Shown here: piece by piece, positions 55,924 to 63,998 of the stretch
Layout of the letters: every line of letters starts with the position of its first letter
Position numbering within the stretch: position 1 is the stretch's first letter
Assembly: GCF_016526145.1 (NCBI RefSeq)
Contig: NZ_JADDUE010000001.1
Span: 915,559-979,558, forward strand
Source of the DNA: Saccharopolyspora galaxeae
GTDB lineage: Bacteria > Actinomycetota > Actinomycetes > Mycobacteriales > Pseudonocardiaceae
DNA length: 64,000 nt
Reading direction: 5' to 3'
Notes under the pieces: generated by a model
Told to the model about the DNA's origin: nothing
The model's input: the letters and a program-made list of their open reading frames with translations, nothing else
The model's database searches: none
Translations under genes and position numbers: made by a program

Positions 55924-57207
55924 ATGAGCACCGCCCGCATTCCCAGCCGAACGGAGCCCGCGACGGGGCCGCGCGACCGCTGCCGCGAAGCCGTCCTGCG
56001 ACATCGCACCGAGTTGATCGAGCTGGCCCGCGACCTGCACGCGCACCCGGAGCCGGCGTTCGCCGAACACCGCAGCGCGGCCGAACTCACCCGGCTGCTC
56101 AGCGAACACGACTTCACCGTGCGGGCGCCGGTCGCGGGGCTGGACACCGCGTTCACCGCCGAACGCGGAAGCGGCGAGTTCGTCGTCGGGATCTGCGCCG
56201 AGTACGACGCGCTTCCCGAGATCGGCCATGCCTGCGGCCACAACCTGATCGCCGCAGCGGCCGTCGGCGCGGCACTCGCGTTGGCCGAGGTCGCCGACGA
56301 ACTCGGGATCACCGTGCGCGTCATCGGCACTCCCGCCGAAGAGACCGGCGGCGGCAAGGTCCTGATGCTCGAGCGCGGTGAATTCGACGGCCTGTGGATG
56401 GCGATGATGGTGCACCCGGGCCCTGACGACATCTGCGCACCGCGTTCGCTGGCCATCAACGACCTCGAAGTGCGCTACACCGGCCGGGAAGCGCACGCCG
56501 CCGCCGCGCCGGAACTCGGCGTCAACGCGGGCGACGCGCTGACCGTCGCGCAGGTGGCCATCGGACTGCTGCGGCAACACCTCGAACCCGCGCAGCAGGT
56601 GCACGGTATCGTTACCGCGGGCGGCGCCGCGCCGAACATCGTTCCCGCGCACACCGCGGCGACGTACAACCTGCGTGCCGCCGGTTCCGCCTCCTTGGAG
56701 CGCTTGGAGAACCGCATCCGGGCGTGTTTCGAGGCGGGCGCCACGGCGACCGGCTGCACCCACGAGGTCACGCAGGTCTCTCCGGTGTACGCCGAACTGG
56801 CCACCGACGAACGGCTGTCGGAGACCTACCGCGCGGCCGTCACCGAACTCGGCCGTCGTCCCATCGGACGCGCCGAGGCGCAGCGCCGGATCATCGGCAG
56901 CACCGACATGGGCAACGTGACCCGGCGGCTGCCCGCGATCCATCCGATGATCGCGGTGGATTGCGGCGACGCGGTGAATCACCAGGCCGAGTTCGCCGCA
57001 GCGTGCGCCTCGGCATCGGGCGACCGGGCGGTGCTCGACGGCGCGATCGCGATGGCCTGGACGGCGATCACCGCGGCGACCGAGCCGGATCACCGGTCGG
57101 CGCTGGCGGCGGCCCGGAATCGCCCAGCCGGGAAGCACAGCGAGGCAGGCGCGGAGCACGGTCTCCGCGCGGCCGCGGAGCGAAACACGTCGGGAGGCGT
57201 GCCGTGA
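55924..57207 (+). CDS. M20 family amidohydrolase/peptidase (AmiB1-like)
   Basis: 427 residues, ATG. Metal and catalytic motifs: LARDLHAHPEPAFAEHRSAA, ICAEYDALPEIGHACGHNLI (His, Asp, His-region), IGTPAEETGGGK (catalytic Glu-Glu) and a dimerisation/lid domain with REAHAAAAPELGVNAGDALT and NIVPAHTAATYNLR. The C-terminal His region is STDMGNVTRRLPAIHPMI. This matches the AbgB/amidase branch of M20 with a possible role in hydrolysing N-acyl or aminobenzoyl-glutamate-type amides; the substrate is unknown. Downstream neighbour is a second M20 gene with overlapping stop/start (GTGA), matching, from memory, the amiB1-amiA1 pair of M. tuberculosis. Confidence 0.9.
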   Translation: MSTARIPSRTEPATGPRDRCREAVLRHRTELIELARDLHAHPEPAFAEHRSAAELTRLLSEHDFTVRAPVAGLDTAFTAERGSGEFVVGICAEYDALPEIGHACGHNLIAAAAVGAALALAEVADELGITVRVIGTPAEETGGGKVLMLERGEFDGLWMAMMVHPGPDDICAPRSLAINDLEVRYTGREAHAAAAPELGVNAGDALTVAQVAIGLLRQHLEPAQQVHGIVTAGGAAPNIVPAHTAATYNLRAAGSASLERLENRIRACFEAGATATGCTHEVTQVSPVYAELATDERLSETYRAAVTELGRRPIGRAEAQRRIIGSTDMGNVTRRLPAIHPMIAVDCGDAVNHQAEFAAACASASGDRAVLDGAIAMAWTAITAATEPDHRSALAAARNRPAGKHSEAGAEHGLRAAAERNTSGGVP

Positions 57208-58544
57208 CGGTAGTGGATACGGGGCCGGACCCGCGCAATTCGTCGAGCGGTGCCGCGCAGGCACCCGAACGAGGCCGCGAGCCGCGAATGCCCGGCGCGG
57301 CGTTCGGCGACATGATGTCCGGTGTGGGGTCCGACGAGCAGTCCGGCCTGGAAGATCTCGGTGCCGGCCGCGGACCGGCCTGGCTGGACGCCTGGCTCGC
57401 GGCGAACGCCGACCGCGTGCTCGCCTGGCGCAGGCACGTCCACTCCCATCCGGAGCTCTCCCGCGCCGAGCACGACACGACCGCGTTCCTCTGCGAGCAG
57501 TTGACCGGGGCCGGGCTGAGCCCGCGGGTGCTGCCCGGCGGCACCGGCCTGCTCTGCGACCTCGGTCCGGAGGGGCAGCCGCGGCGCACCATCGCGTTGC
57601 GCGCGGACATCGACGCGCTGCCGCTGACCGAGGCGACGGGTCTGCCGTTCGCGTCCGGCAAGGACGGGGTCGCGCACGCGTGCGGGCACGACGCGCACAC
57701 CACGATCCTGCTGGGCACGGCGTTGGCGCTGGCAACGGCGCCGGAGCTGCCCGGGCGCATCCGGTTGATCTTCCAGCACGCCGAGGAGGTCATGCCGGGC
57801 GGCGCGCTGGACGTGCTCTCGGCCGGTGGGCTCGACGGCGTGGAACGGATCTTCGGATTGCACTGCGACCCGCGACTGCCGGTCGGCCGGGTCGGGGTGA
57901 AGCCGGGCGCGATCACCTCGGCCAGCGATCTGCTGGAGATCCGGCTGAACTCGCCGGGCGGGCACACCTCCCGGCCGCACTTGACCGCGGACCTGGTGCA
58001 CGCGCTGGGCACGCTGGTCACGGGACTGCCCGCGCTGCTGTCCCGCCGCGTCGATCCCCGCACCGGGACGGTGCTGGTGTGGGGTGCGGTGCACGCGGGG
58101 GAGGCGCCGAACGCGATCCCGCAGAGCGGTGTGCTCACCGGCACGCTGCGCACCGGGGACCGGGGGACGTGGGCGGAGCTGGAGCCGCTGGTGCGGGAGC
58201 TGGTCGGCGGTTTGCTGGCGCCGCTCGGCGTCGGTTTCGACCTGCACCACCGGCGTGGGGTTCCGCCGGTGGTCAACGAGGCCGACAGCACCGAGTTGAT
58301 GTCCGCGGCGATCCAGCGGGCGCTGGGTGAGCACGCGGTGACGGGTACGCCGCAGTCTTCCGGCGGGGAGGACTTCGGCTGGTACTTGGAGCACGTGCCG
58401 GGGTCGTTCGTGCGGCTCGGAGTTCGTTCCGGGCAGGCGCGGGCGCGGGACCTGCACCAGCCGACGTTCGATCTCGACGAGCGTGCGCTGCTGGTGGGAA
58501 TCCGCGTGATGGTGGGGACCGCGCTGGCGGCCTTGGCGGAGTGA
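57204..58544 (+). CDS. M20 family amidohydrolase (AmiA1-like, hippurate hydrolase type)
   Basis: 446 residues from GTG 57204, 7 bases after GGGAGG, overlapping the stop of the first M20 gene. After a ~45-residue low-complexity start: RRHVHSHPELSRAEHDTTAF, IALRADIDALPLTEATGLPF, GVAHACGHDAHTTILLG (metal His and Asp), LIFQHAEEVMPGGALDVLS (Glu-Glu), SPGGHTSRPHLTADLVHALG, and the C-terminal His in SSGGEDFGWYLEHVPGSFVR. Typical of hippurate/indole-acetyl amino acid hydrolases. Soluble. Probably acts with the first M20 enzyme. Confidence 0.92.
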   Translation: MTVVDTGPDPRNSSSGAAQAPERGREPRMPGAAFGDMMSGVGSDEQSGLEDLGAGRGPAWLDAWLAANADRVLAWRRHVHSHPELSRAEHDTTAFLCEQLTGAGLSPRVLPGGTGLLCDLGPEGQPRRTIALRADIDALPLTEATGLPFASGKDGVAHACGHDAHTTILLGTALALATAPELPGRIRLIFQHAEEVMPGGALDVLSAGGLDGVERIFGLHCDPRLPVGRVGVKPGAITSASDLLEIRLNSPGGHTSRPHLTADLVHALGTLVTGLPALLSRRVDPRTGTVLVWGAVHAGEAPNAIPQSGVLTGTLRTGDRGTWAELEPLVRELVGGLLAPLGVGFDLHHRRGVPPVVNEADSTELMSAAIQRALGEHAVTGTPQSSGGEDFGWYLEHVPGSFVRLGVRSGQARARDLHQPTFDLDERALLVGIRVMVGTALAALAE

Positions 58545-58614
58545 GCCGGCCCCGCCGGATGGCACTCACCCGATCGGGATGTATCTGTGCGGAGGTTCGC
58601 GGCCTCTATCAAGT

Positions 58615-59373
58615 ATGACCGCGAACCTGCTCGCACGAGCTTCCCTGAGCCATTCACCTTCCCGCCCGGACGCGGACGTGCCGCGGCCGGAACCCGGCGA
58701 TGCCGAGCGCTCCGATCTCCGCGATCCGGGCGCCGAGGCCGTCCCCGCAGGATCCAGGCACGGTGCGTTGACCGTGCCCGCGGCTGAGCACGTATTAGGT
58801 GCGGAGGCACTGCGCGCGTTGCTCGGTGACGGCACCTGGGTCGAGATCGTTCCCGGCGTCGCCGCACCATCCGGGCTCGCCGGGAAACCAGCGGTACGGG
58901 CCGAGGCGGCGTTGCTGCGCGCGGGACCGCACGCGGTCCTGTCCGGGCCGACCGCTGTTGCCATGCACGGTTGCACCGAGGCCGATGGTGCTGACTCCTT
59001 GCACGTGACGGTGCCTTACGACCAGCAGCCACGGCCGTCGCCGGGACTGGTGGTACGCCAAGCGTGGATCCGCGAGTCCGATGTGCTCGAACTCGACGGA
59101 CTGCGGGTGTACACATTGGACGCCGCGTTGGCCGAATTGCTGTGCACCGGACCGCCGCGCACTGCGCTGGCTTGCCTGGAGCAGGCCATGGCGGTGCTCG
59201 GCGGTGCCGCGCTGCGGTTCCGATCCGCGGTGACCGAACAGGTGGCCCGCAGGAACGATCGCCGCGGTACTCGTCGTGCCGCGGAGTTGCTGGACTTGGC
59301 GCGCACCAGCCCCTCGGGTGCGATGCCGGTGGTGGCCCGGATCCACGCCGCGTCGGCGGGAGTTCAGGGATGA
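58615..59373 (+). CDS. AbiEi/DUF559-type winged-helix protein without nuclease domain
   Basis: 252 residues from ATG 58615; no ribosome site, and a later start near residue 50 (VPAAEHVLGAEALRALLGDG) is also plausible. Residues ~50-115 look like the winged helix of AbiEi-type proteins (GTWVEIVPGVAAPS), then AALLRAGPHAVLSGPTAVAM, HVTVPYDQQPRPSPGLVVRQ and LDGLRVYTLDAALAELLCTG, the pattern of the N-terminal and middle part of DUF559 or AbiEi-like proteins of actinobacteria. The C-terminal endonuclease part often present is absent; the chain ends in AASAGVQG. It may be truncated or a naturally short form. Function unknown. Confidence 0.6.
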   Translation: MTANLLARASLSHSPSRPDADVPRPEPGDAERSDLRDPGAEAVPAGSRHGALTVPAAEHVLGAEALRALLGDGTWVEIVPGVAAPSGLAGKPAVRAEAALLRAGPHAVLSGPTAVAMHGCTEADGADSLHVTVPYDQQPRPSPGLVVRQAWIRESDVLELDGLRVYTLDAALAELLCTGPPRTALACLEQAMAVLGGAALRFRSAVTEQVARRNDRRGTRRAAELLDLARTSPSGAMPVVARIHAASAGVQG

Positions 59374-59529
59374 GCGCCGCCGGGAACGTCACATGTCGCC
59401 TTGTGATGAATGCAGTCAGATGCGTTATGTTCGGCGATGGACCCGGCTCGCCGAACCGAGCCCGTGCCGCGGTGCGACGTTTCGCGCGTAGTCGGCCCGG
59501 GCGCGTCACCGGGACTAGGAGGTCGCGAA

Positions 59530-60360
59530 GTGTCGCGAGAAGCCCCGCGGTCGTCAGCCGGTTCCGGGCAGGTTCAGGTGGACCACGGCACGAGACGGGC
59601 TCCCTCCGCCACGGATGCGGATACCGGGCGGTGCGCGGCGGACACGGACTCGCACGCTCCGGATTCGACGCGCGGCGGGCGGATCGAGTTGGTGCTGCTC
59701 GACGTCGGCGGCCCGATCTACGACGACTCCTGGTATCGGGAGGCGCTGCTGCGCGCGACCTGCGAGCTGGTCGCGGAGAACGGCGGCGTGCTCGTGGAAG
59801 CCGAGTTCCAGCAGGTCTACGACGCCCGGCGGCAGTCGCAGAGCGGTTCGCTGCGAACCGCGATCGCCGAGCACTTCCTCGGACCCGGGCAGCGCGAGCG
59901 GTTGTCCGACCGGGCGGAGAGCTACTGGTTCTACCCGCCTGCGGCGCTGCACCCGGATGTGCTGCCCGCGCTGCGGGAACTGTCCGAGCGGTACCGGCTG
60001 GGGGTGGTCGCCAACCAGCGCGCGGTCGTCTTGGACGCGCTGCGGCGCGATGGAGTCGCCGGGTTCATCGACTTCTGGGCGATCTCCGAGCTGGTGGGAG
60101 CGGCCAAACCGGACCCGGCCATCTTCCGGCACGCGCTGCGGCAGGCCGGGGTGGCTCCGCAGCACGCGGTGCACGTCGGCAATCGCCTGGACTCCGACGT
60201 GCGCGGTGCACAGCAGCTCGGGATGCGCACGGTTTGGGTGGTGCGCGGCGAAGCTCCACCGGATCCGACGCAGCAGCAGCTGCGCGAGCCGGACATCGCC
60301 GTGTTCTCGCTGGCGGAAGCGCCCGGGGCGGTGGACCGGTTGCAGCAGCGAGTCCGGTAG
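59530..60360 (+). CDS. HAD-superfamily hydrolase
   Basis: 276 residues from GTG 59530, 6-7 bases after AGGAGG; in-frame codons earlier have no site. Motif I is VLLDVGGPIYDD (nucleophile Asp; position +2 is Gly), motif II lies in YRLGVVANQRAV, motif III Lys in VGAAKPDPAIF, motif IV GNRLDSDVRGAQQLG. The cap helices between are YREALLRATCELVAENGG and the Tyr/Phe-rich SYWFYPPAALHPDVLPALRE. First ~55 residues are a Ser/Ala/Asp-rich extension. Probable phosphatase; substrate unknown. It converges on a decayed DeoR-type regulator. Confidence 0.88.
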   Translation: MSREAPRSSAGSGQVQVDHGTRRAPSATDADTGRCAADTDSHAPDSTRGGRIELVLLDVGGPIYDDSWYREALLRATCELVAENGGVLVEAEFQQVYDARRQSQSGSLRTAIAEHFLGPGQRERLSDRAESYWFYPPAALHPDVLPALRELSERYRLGVVANQRAVVLDALRRDGVAGFIDFWAISELVGAAKPDPAIFRHALRQAGVAPQHAVHVGNRLDSDVRGAQQLGMRTVWVVRGEAPPDPTQQQLREPDIAVFSLAEAPGAVDRLQQRVR

Positions 60361-60431
60361 CCGGCTGCCTGTTCCCGGGCGGCCCGGAGCCGCCCTGGCC
60401 CGTGCGGAGCCTGCGCTCGCGGTCGGCTGCC

Positions 60432-60824
60432 GGCGATCTCCGAGTGCACTCCGGACCCGCGCAGCTTTTCGGCCAGCGGTTCCGGGGCATCGGAATCGAC
60501 CACGACCGCGTCGAAGTCGGTCAGCGGCACGAGCGGAGGCGCCGCCCGGCGTTCGAACTTGAAGCTGTTCAGCCGAACCCGGGTGCCAGCGGTGCGCATG
60601 AGGGCCCACTCGACCTGCACGGACTCTTGCGGCCGGTGCAGGTAGCGGCCGTCCACGACGGTGGTGCTGGACAGGACCAGCACGTCCGAGCACAGCGCCT
60701 CGGCCATGTCGCGGATGGGCATGCCGCTGGCGCCGTACTGCTCGACGAGGCTTTCGATGCGCACGCGGCCGTGTGCGAGCACTTCCCGCCGGATCCGCTC
60801 GCGCCGCTGCTGCTGGGAGATCGT
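60432..60824 (-). pseudogene. DeoR-family regulator remnant with internal deletion
   Basis: The minus strand from 60824 reads ISQQQRRERIRREVLAHGRV and SLVEQYGASGMPIRDM, the start of a DeoR winged helix (recognition helix region), and then goes straight into MAEALCSDVLVLSSTTVVDG, EWALMRTAGTRVRLNSFKFE and LTDFDAVVVDSDAPEPLAEK, which is the last third of the sugar-phosphate sensor domain. The middle ~130 residues are missing without a frameshift. The expected ATG is ACG (60824), and no stop follows the normal C-terminal end; the frame runs on antisense into the HAD gene to 59931. I read it as a deletion derivative, almost surely non-functional. Confidence 0.7.
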
Positions 60825-60933
60825 TCCGCCGTCCGCCTGGACCAGGTCGACCTCTCCACCGACGTGTGGCGATCGTGTGATCACCGCACGCGCGGTGTGC
60901 GGCGGCGGTTCTCGCCCAGCGGGGCGGGTGGAA

Positions 60934-61386
60934 TCAGGGTCCGACGTTCCCGCAAGGACGGATCCGCAGCTTCTCCACGTAGTCCTCGGGAGCTCCCGCG
61001 GCCTCCGCCGCGTCGGCCATCACGCCGAGGTAGCGCGCGGACGGCAACCCGCCCTCGTAGGCGTCCAGCACGTAGAGCCAGGCCAGCACCGGACCGTCGA
61101 GTGTCTGCACGCGTAGCCGCAGCTTCTTGTGCATCTGCAGCTCGGAGCCTTCCCAGCGGTCGAGCTGTCGTTCGTCCTCGGGGCTGACGTCGTAAAGCAC
61201 GGTGAACACTTGCTCGCCGGGGTGCTCGACGATCGTCGCCAGCGCACCTTCCCAGCCGTAGTCCTCACCGCCGAAGGTCAGCCGCCAGTCCATCAGCCAG
61301 CCCGTTCCCGCCATCGGCGAATGCGGGGCTCGGTCCATCATCTGGGCCGGGTCCATGTTGGACCCGTACGCGGCGTACAGCGGCAC
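60934..61386 (-). CDS. Gamma-glutamylcyclotransferase-like protein
   Basis: 150 residues from GTG 61386 (VPLYAAYGSNMDPAQMMDRA). YAAYGSNM is the hallmark substrate-binding loop of the GGCT/AIG2-like fold; GWLMDWRLTFGGEDYGWEGA, VEHPGEQVFTVLYDVSPEDE (with the likely acid Glu) and LDRWEGSELQMHKKLRLRVQ complete it. It may act on gamma-glutamyl peptides or related compounds; specificity is unknown. Soluble. It is divergent from lpdA, as, from memory, the equivalent gene is next to lpdA in mycobacteria. Confidence 0.88.
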   Translation of the reverse strand: MPLYAAYGSNMDPAQMMDRAPHSPMAGTGWLMDWRLTFGGEDYGWEGALATIVEHPGEQVFTVLYDVSPEDERQLDRWEGSELQMHKKLRLRVQTLDGPVLAWLYVLDAYEGGLPSARYLGVMADAAEAAGAPEDYVEKLRIRPCGNVGP

Positions 61387-61559
61387 GTCCCACAGGGTAG
61401 CGATCGTTGTGCCGGATGTCGGAGTGGACCACGTCACCGCTTGCGCGTCGGGGTTCCGGAAACCGGCGAATCGCCGGTACCACCCGGATCGGTGACGGTC
61501 CGCGCGGCGTACGGTGAGCCCGGCGCCCACAAGGCACGGAGCACGGGAGGAACGCAGAA

Positions 61560-62963
61560 GTGACCCGCATCGTGATCATGGGAGGCGGGCCTGCGGGCTA
61601 CGAGGCGGCTCTGGTCGCAGCGCAGAACGGGGCCGACGTGACGCTGGTGGAGCCGGATGGCCTCGGCGGTGCGTGCGTGCTCTACGACTGCGTCCCCTCG
61701 AAGACCTTCATCGCTTCCGCGGGGGCCAGGTCGGCCGTGCGCGACGCCGGTGAGTTGGGCATCCGTGCGGTCGCGGACGGCATCGAGCCCGAGGTCGCCG
61801 TGGTGCACGGCCGGGTCAAGGGGCTCGCGCTGGCGCAGTCCGCGGACATCCGCTCGCGGGTGCGCCGGGAAGGTGTGCAGGTCATCGCCGGCCGGGCGCG
61901 ATTCACCAACCCGGCAACCGGCTTGGCCCAGCACCACATCGGTGTCGAACGCCTCGACGGCGGAGTGGACGAGCTGGTCGCCGACGTGGTGCTGATCGCC
62001 ACCGGTGCCACGCCGCGGGTGCTTCCCGGCGCGGTGCCGGACGGCGAACGCATCCTGGACTGGCGGCAGCTCTACGACCTGCCGGAACTGCCGGATCACC
62101 TGGCGGTTATCGGGTCCGGTGTCACCGGCGTCGAGTTCGCCTCCGCCTACACCGAGATGGGCGTGAAGGTCACCATGGTCTCCAGCCGGGACCGGGTGCT
62201 GCCGCACGAGGACGCCGACGCGGCAGGCGTGCTGGAAGAGGTCTTCGCCGAGCGCGGTACCGAGGTCGTCAAGCACGCCCGTGCGGAACGAGTGGAGCGC
62301 ACCGACAAGGGCGTGCTGGTGCACCTCGCCGACGGCAGGCAGGTCGAGGCCAGCCACGCGTTGATGACCGTGGGTTCGGTGCCCAACACCGGTGACATCG
62401 GGCTGGACCGAATCGGCCTGGAGACCGACGGCGGCGGCTACGTACCGGTGGACCGGGTGTCCCGCACGAAGGTTCCCGGGGTGTACGCGGCGGGCGACTG
62501 CACCGGTCTGCTGCTGCTGGCGTCGGTGGCGGCGATGCAGGGACGCATCGCGATGTGGCACTCGCTGGGCGAGGGCGTCAGCCCGATCAAGCTGAAGACG
62601 GTCGCGGCCAACGTGTTCACCCATCCCGAGATCGCAACGGTCGGGATCAGCCAGCAGGCGATCGACTCCGGCGAAGTCCCCGCGCGGACGGTGAAACTGC
62701 CGTTGGCGACGAATCCGCGGGCCAAGATGGAAGGTCTGCGGCGGGGTTTCCTCAAGGTGTTCTGCCGCCCGCAGACCGGTGTCGTCGTCGGTGGCGTGGT
62801 CGTCGCGCCGAACGCCAGCGAACTCGTGCTGCCCATCGCGCTGGCGGTGCAGAACCAGATCACCGTGGACAACCTGGCGAACACGTTCTCGGTGTACCCG
62901 TCGCTGACGGGCTCGCTGACCGAGGCCGGGCGCCAGCTGATGCGCCACGACGACCTCGACTGA
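61560..62963 (+). CDS. lpdA: NAD(P)H-quinone dehydrogenase (LpdA-like flavoprotein disulfide reductase)
   Basis: 467 residues from GTG 61560, GGGAGG upstream. FAD motif GGGPAGYEAALVAAQNG (~8-24), cysteine pair Cys39-x4-Cys44 in GGACVLYDCVPSKTF, NAD motif IGSGVTGVEFASAYTEMG, AAGDCTGLLLLASVAAMQGR, and the C-terminal dimer domain. At the interface where dihydrolipoamide dehydrogenases have His-Pro-Thr...Glu, here the text is SVYPSLTGSLTEAG, so the catalytic base His is Tyr. This fits LpdA-type quinone reductases rather than lipoamide dehydrogenase. Soluble. Divergent from the GGCT-like gene. Confidence 0.93.
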   Translation: MTRIVIMGGGPAGYEAALVAAQNGADVTLVEPDGLGGACVLYDCVPSKTFIASAGARSAVRDAGELGIRAVADGIEPEVAVVHGRVKGLALAQSADIRSRVRREGVQVIAGRARFTNPATGLAQHHIGVERLDGGVDELVADVVLIATGATPRVLPGAVPDGERILDWRQLYDLPELPDHLAVIGSGVTGVEFASAYTEMGVKVTMVSSRDRVLPHEDADAAGVLEEVFAERGTEVVKHARAERVERTDKGVLVHLADGRQVEASHALMTVGSVPNTGDIGLDRIGLETDGGGYVPVDRVSRTKVPGVYAAGDCTGLLLLASVAAMQGRIAMWHSLGEGVSPIKLKTVAANVFTHPEIATVGISQQAIDSGEVPARTVKLPLATNPRAKMEGLRRGFLKVFCRPQTGVVVGGVVVAPNASELVLPIALAVQNQITVDNLANTFSVYPSLTGSLTEAGRQLMRHDDLD

Positions 62964-63077
62964 CCGGGTAAGCGGTCGTCCGGTTCGATCGTCCGGACCG
63001 CCTCCGCACCGAGCGGTCGTTTTCGCGGCCCGCGGTTCGGGAAGCCGGGCTCGGGAAGCACGGGAGGTTGCACGGTT

Positions 63078-63461
63078 ATGTCCACACCGGTTCTGGTCTA
63101 CGACGGTGACTGCGGTTTCTGCACGCGCAGCGTGCGGCTGGCCGAAAAGCTGCCGCTGCGCGCGGAGCTGACGCCCTGGCAGGAGGCCGACCTCGCCGCG
63201 TTGCGCACCACCGAGCAGCGGGCGCGGCACGAGGTGCTCTGGGTCAACGAGGAAGGTCGGGTGTTCGGTGGGGCGCGTGCGGTGGCCGAACTGCTCAAGC
63301 ATTGCGGCGTGCCGTGGTCGGTGCTCGGCGTGCTGATCTCGGCTCCGGTGCTGCGGACCCTTGCTGACCTGGCGTATCGCTGGGTTTCAGCCAACCGCCA
63401 CCGGCTGCCCGGTGCCACGCCGGCCTGTCAGCTGCCTGCCGAGCAGCGGCCCGGCGCCTGA
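63078..63461 (+). CDS. DCC1-like thiol-disulfide oxidoreductase family protein (DUF393)
   Basis: 127 residues from ATG 63078 (MSTPVLVYDGDCGFCTRSVR). YDGDCGFC is the family's CxxC-containing motif, with the strand LTPWQEADLAALRTTEQRAR, VLWVNEEGRVFGGARAVAEL and a C-terminal helix TLADLAYRWVSANRHRLPG. Members are small thioredoxin-like proteins of unclear substrate. Soluble. It lies 114 bases after lpdA; an imperfect GC hairpin near 62972-63001 may separate them. Confidence 0.9.
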   Translation: MSTPVLVYDGDCGFCTRSVRLAEKLPLRAELTPWQEADLAALRTTEQRARHEVLWVNEEGRVFGGARAVAELLKHCGVPWSVLGVLISAPVLRTLADLAYRWVSANRHRLPGATPACQLPAEQRPGA

Positions 63462-63817
63462 CCCTCCGGAACGAACGCCCTGCGCCTGATCGCTCGGCGT
63501 CTGACCGTCGTTCTGGGCGCATGGGAGACAGCGCGCGTCCTTGCTGCGCACCCGGCATGAGCGGTTCGGAACTCGCGTTGACTCGCTGCGCGTCCCGCTC
63601 GTTGCCCGACTCGCTGCCGGACGGTCCGGCGCTGCCCGTCCCGCCAGGCACTGGACGGGGTTCACCTCGGGTGCACCCGCGGCGAATCTCGGCCGAAAGT
63701 ATGAGAATCCCCGCCGGTCCGCTGGCCAGATGGCCGATCGATCGACTTTTCCGCGGCACTTCGGCCGATCCTGCGGCGCCCCGCACCCGCGTAACTTTGT
63801 GTCCGTCGGGGGAGAAA
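63462..63817. other. Intergenic region near the right edge
   Basis: 356 bases with several open frames on both strands, but none with a ribosome site or recognisable protein pattern. Nothing else was seen until the hairpin at 63818. Confidence 0.4.
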
Positions 63818-63863
63818 CCGCAGGTGGTCACCGGTACAGGGGCATCCCGGTGATCACCTGCGG
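63818..63863 (-). terminator. Strong terminator hairpin, probably for a leftward gene entering from the right
   Basis: CCGCAGGTGGTCACCGG (63818-63834) pairs with CCGGTGATCACCTGCGG (63847-63863), a 17-bp stem with a single G-T mismatch and a 12-base loop. On the minus strand it is followed by TTTCTCCCCC. This suits a minus-strand transcript coming from beyond the window; an open minus-strand frame from 64000 ends inside the hairpin at 63854. Confidence 0.6.
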
Positions 63864-63931
63864 CGCGCGAGAACGGCGACTAGCTGTTGCGGGTCGTGAC
63901 GTTGGTGTCGGCTGGCGGGGTCTGAGGAGGG

Positions 63932-63998
63932 GGACGGGTCTTTCGGCGGCAGGATGAGAAGTGCGACCAACTCGTCCGCCGGACAGAAAGACCCGTCC
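63932..63998. repeat. 13-bp perfect inverted repeat at the window edge
   Basis: GGACGGGTCTTTC (63932-63944) and GAAAGACCCGTCC (63986-63998) are perfectly complementary with 41 bases between them. Both strands have an open frame crossing it (minus: MDGSFCPADELVALLILP from 64000; plus: MRSATNSSAGQKDPS from ATG 63954). It could be terminal inverted repeats, a regulatory hairpin or part of a gene; the window ends too soon to say. Confidence 0.5.
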
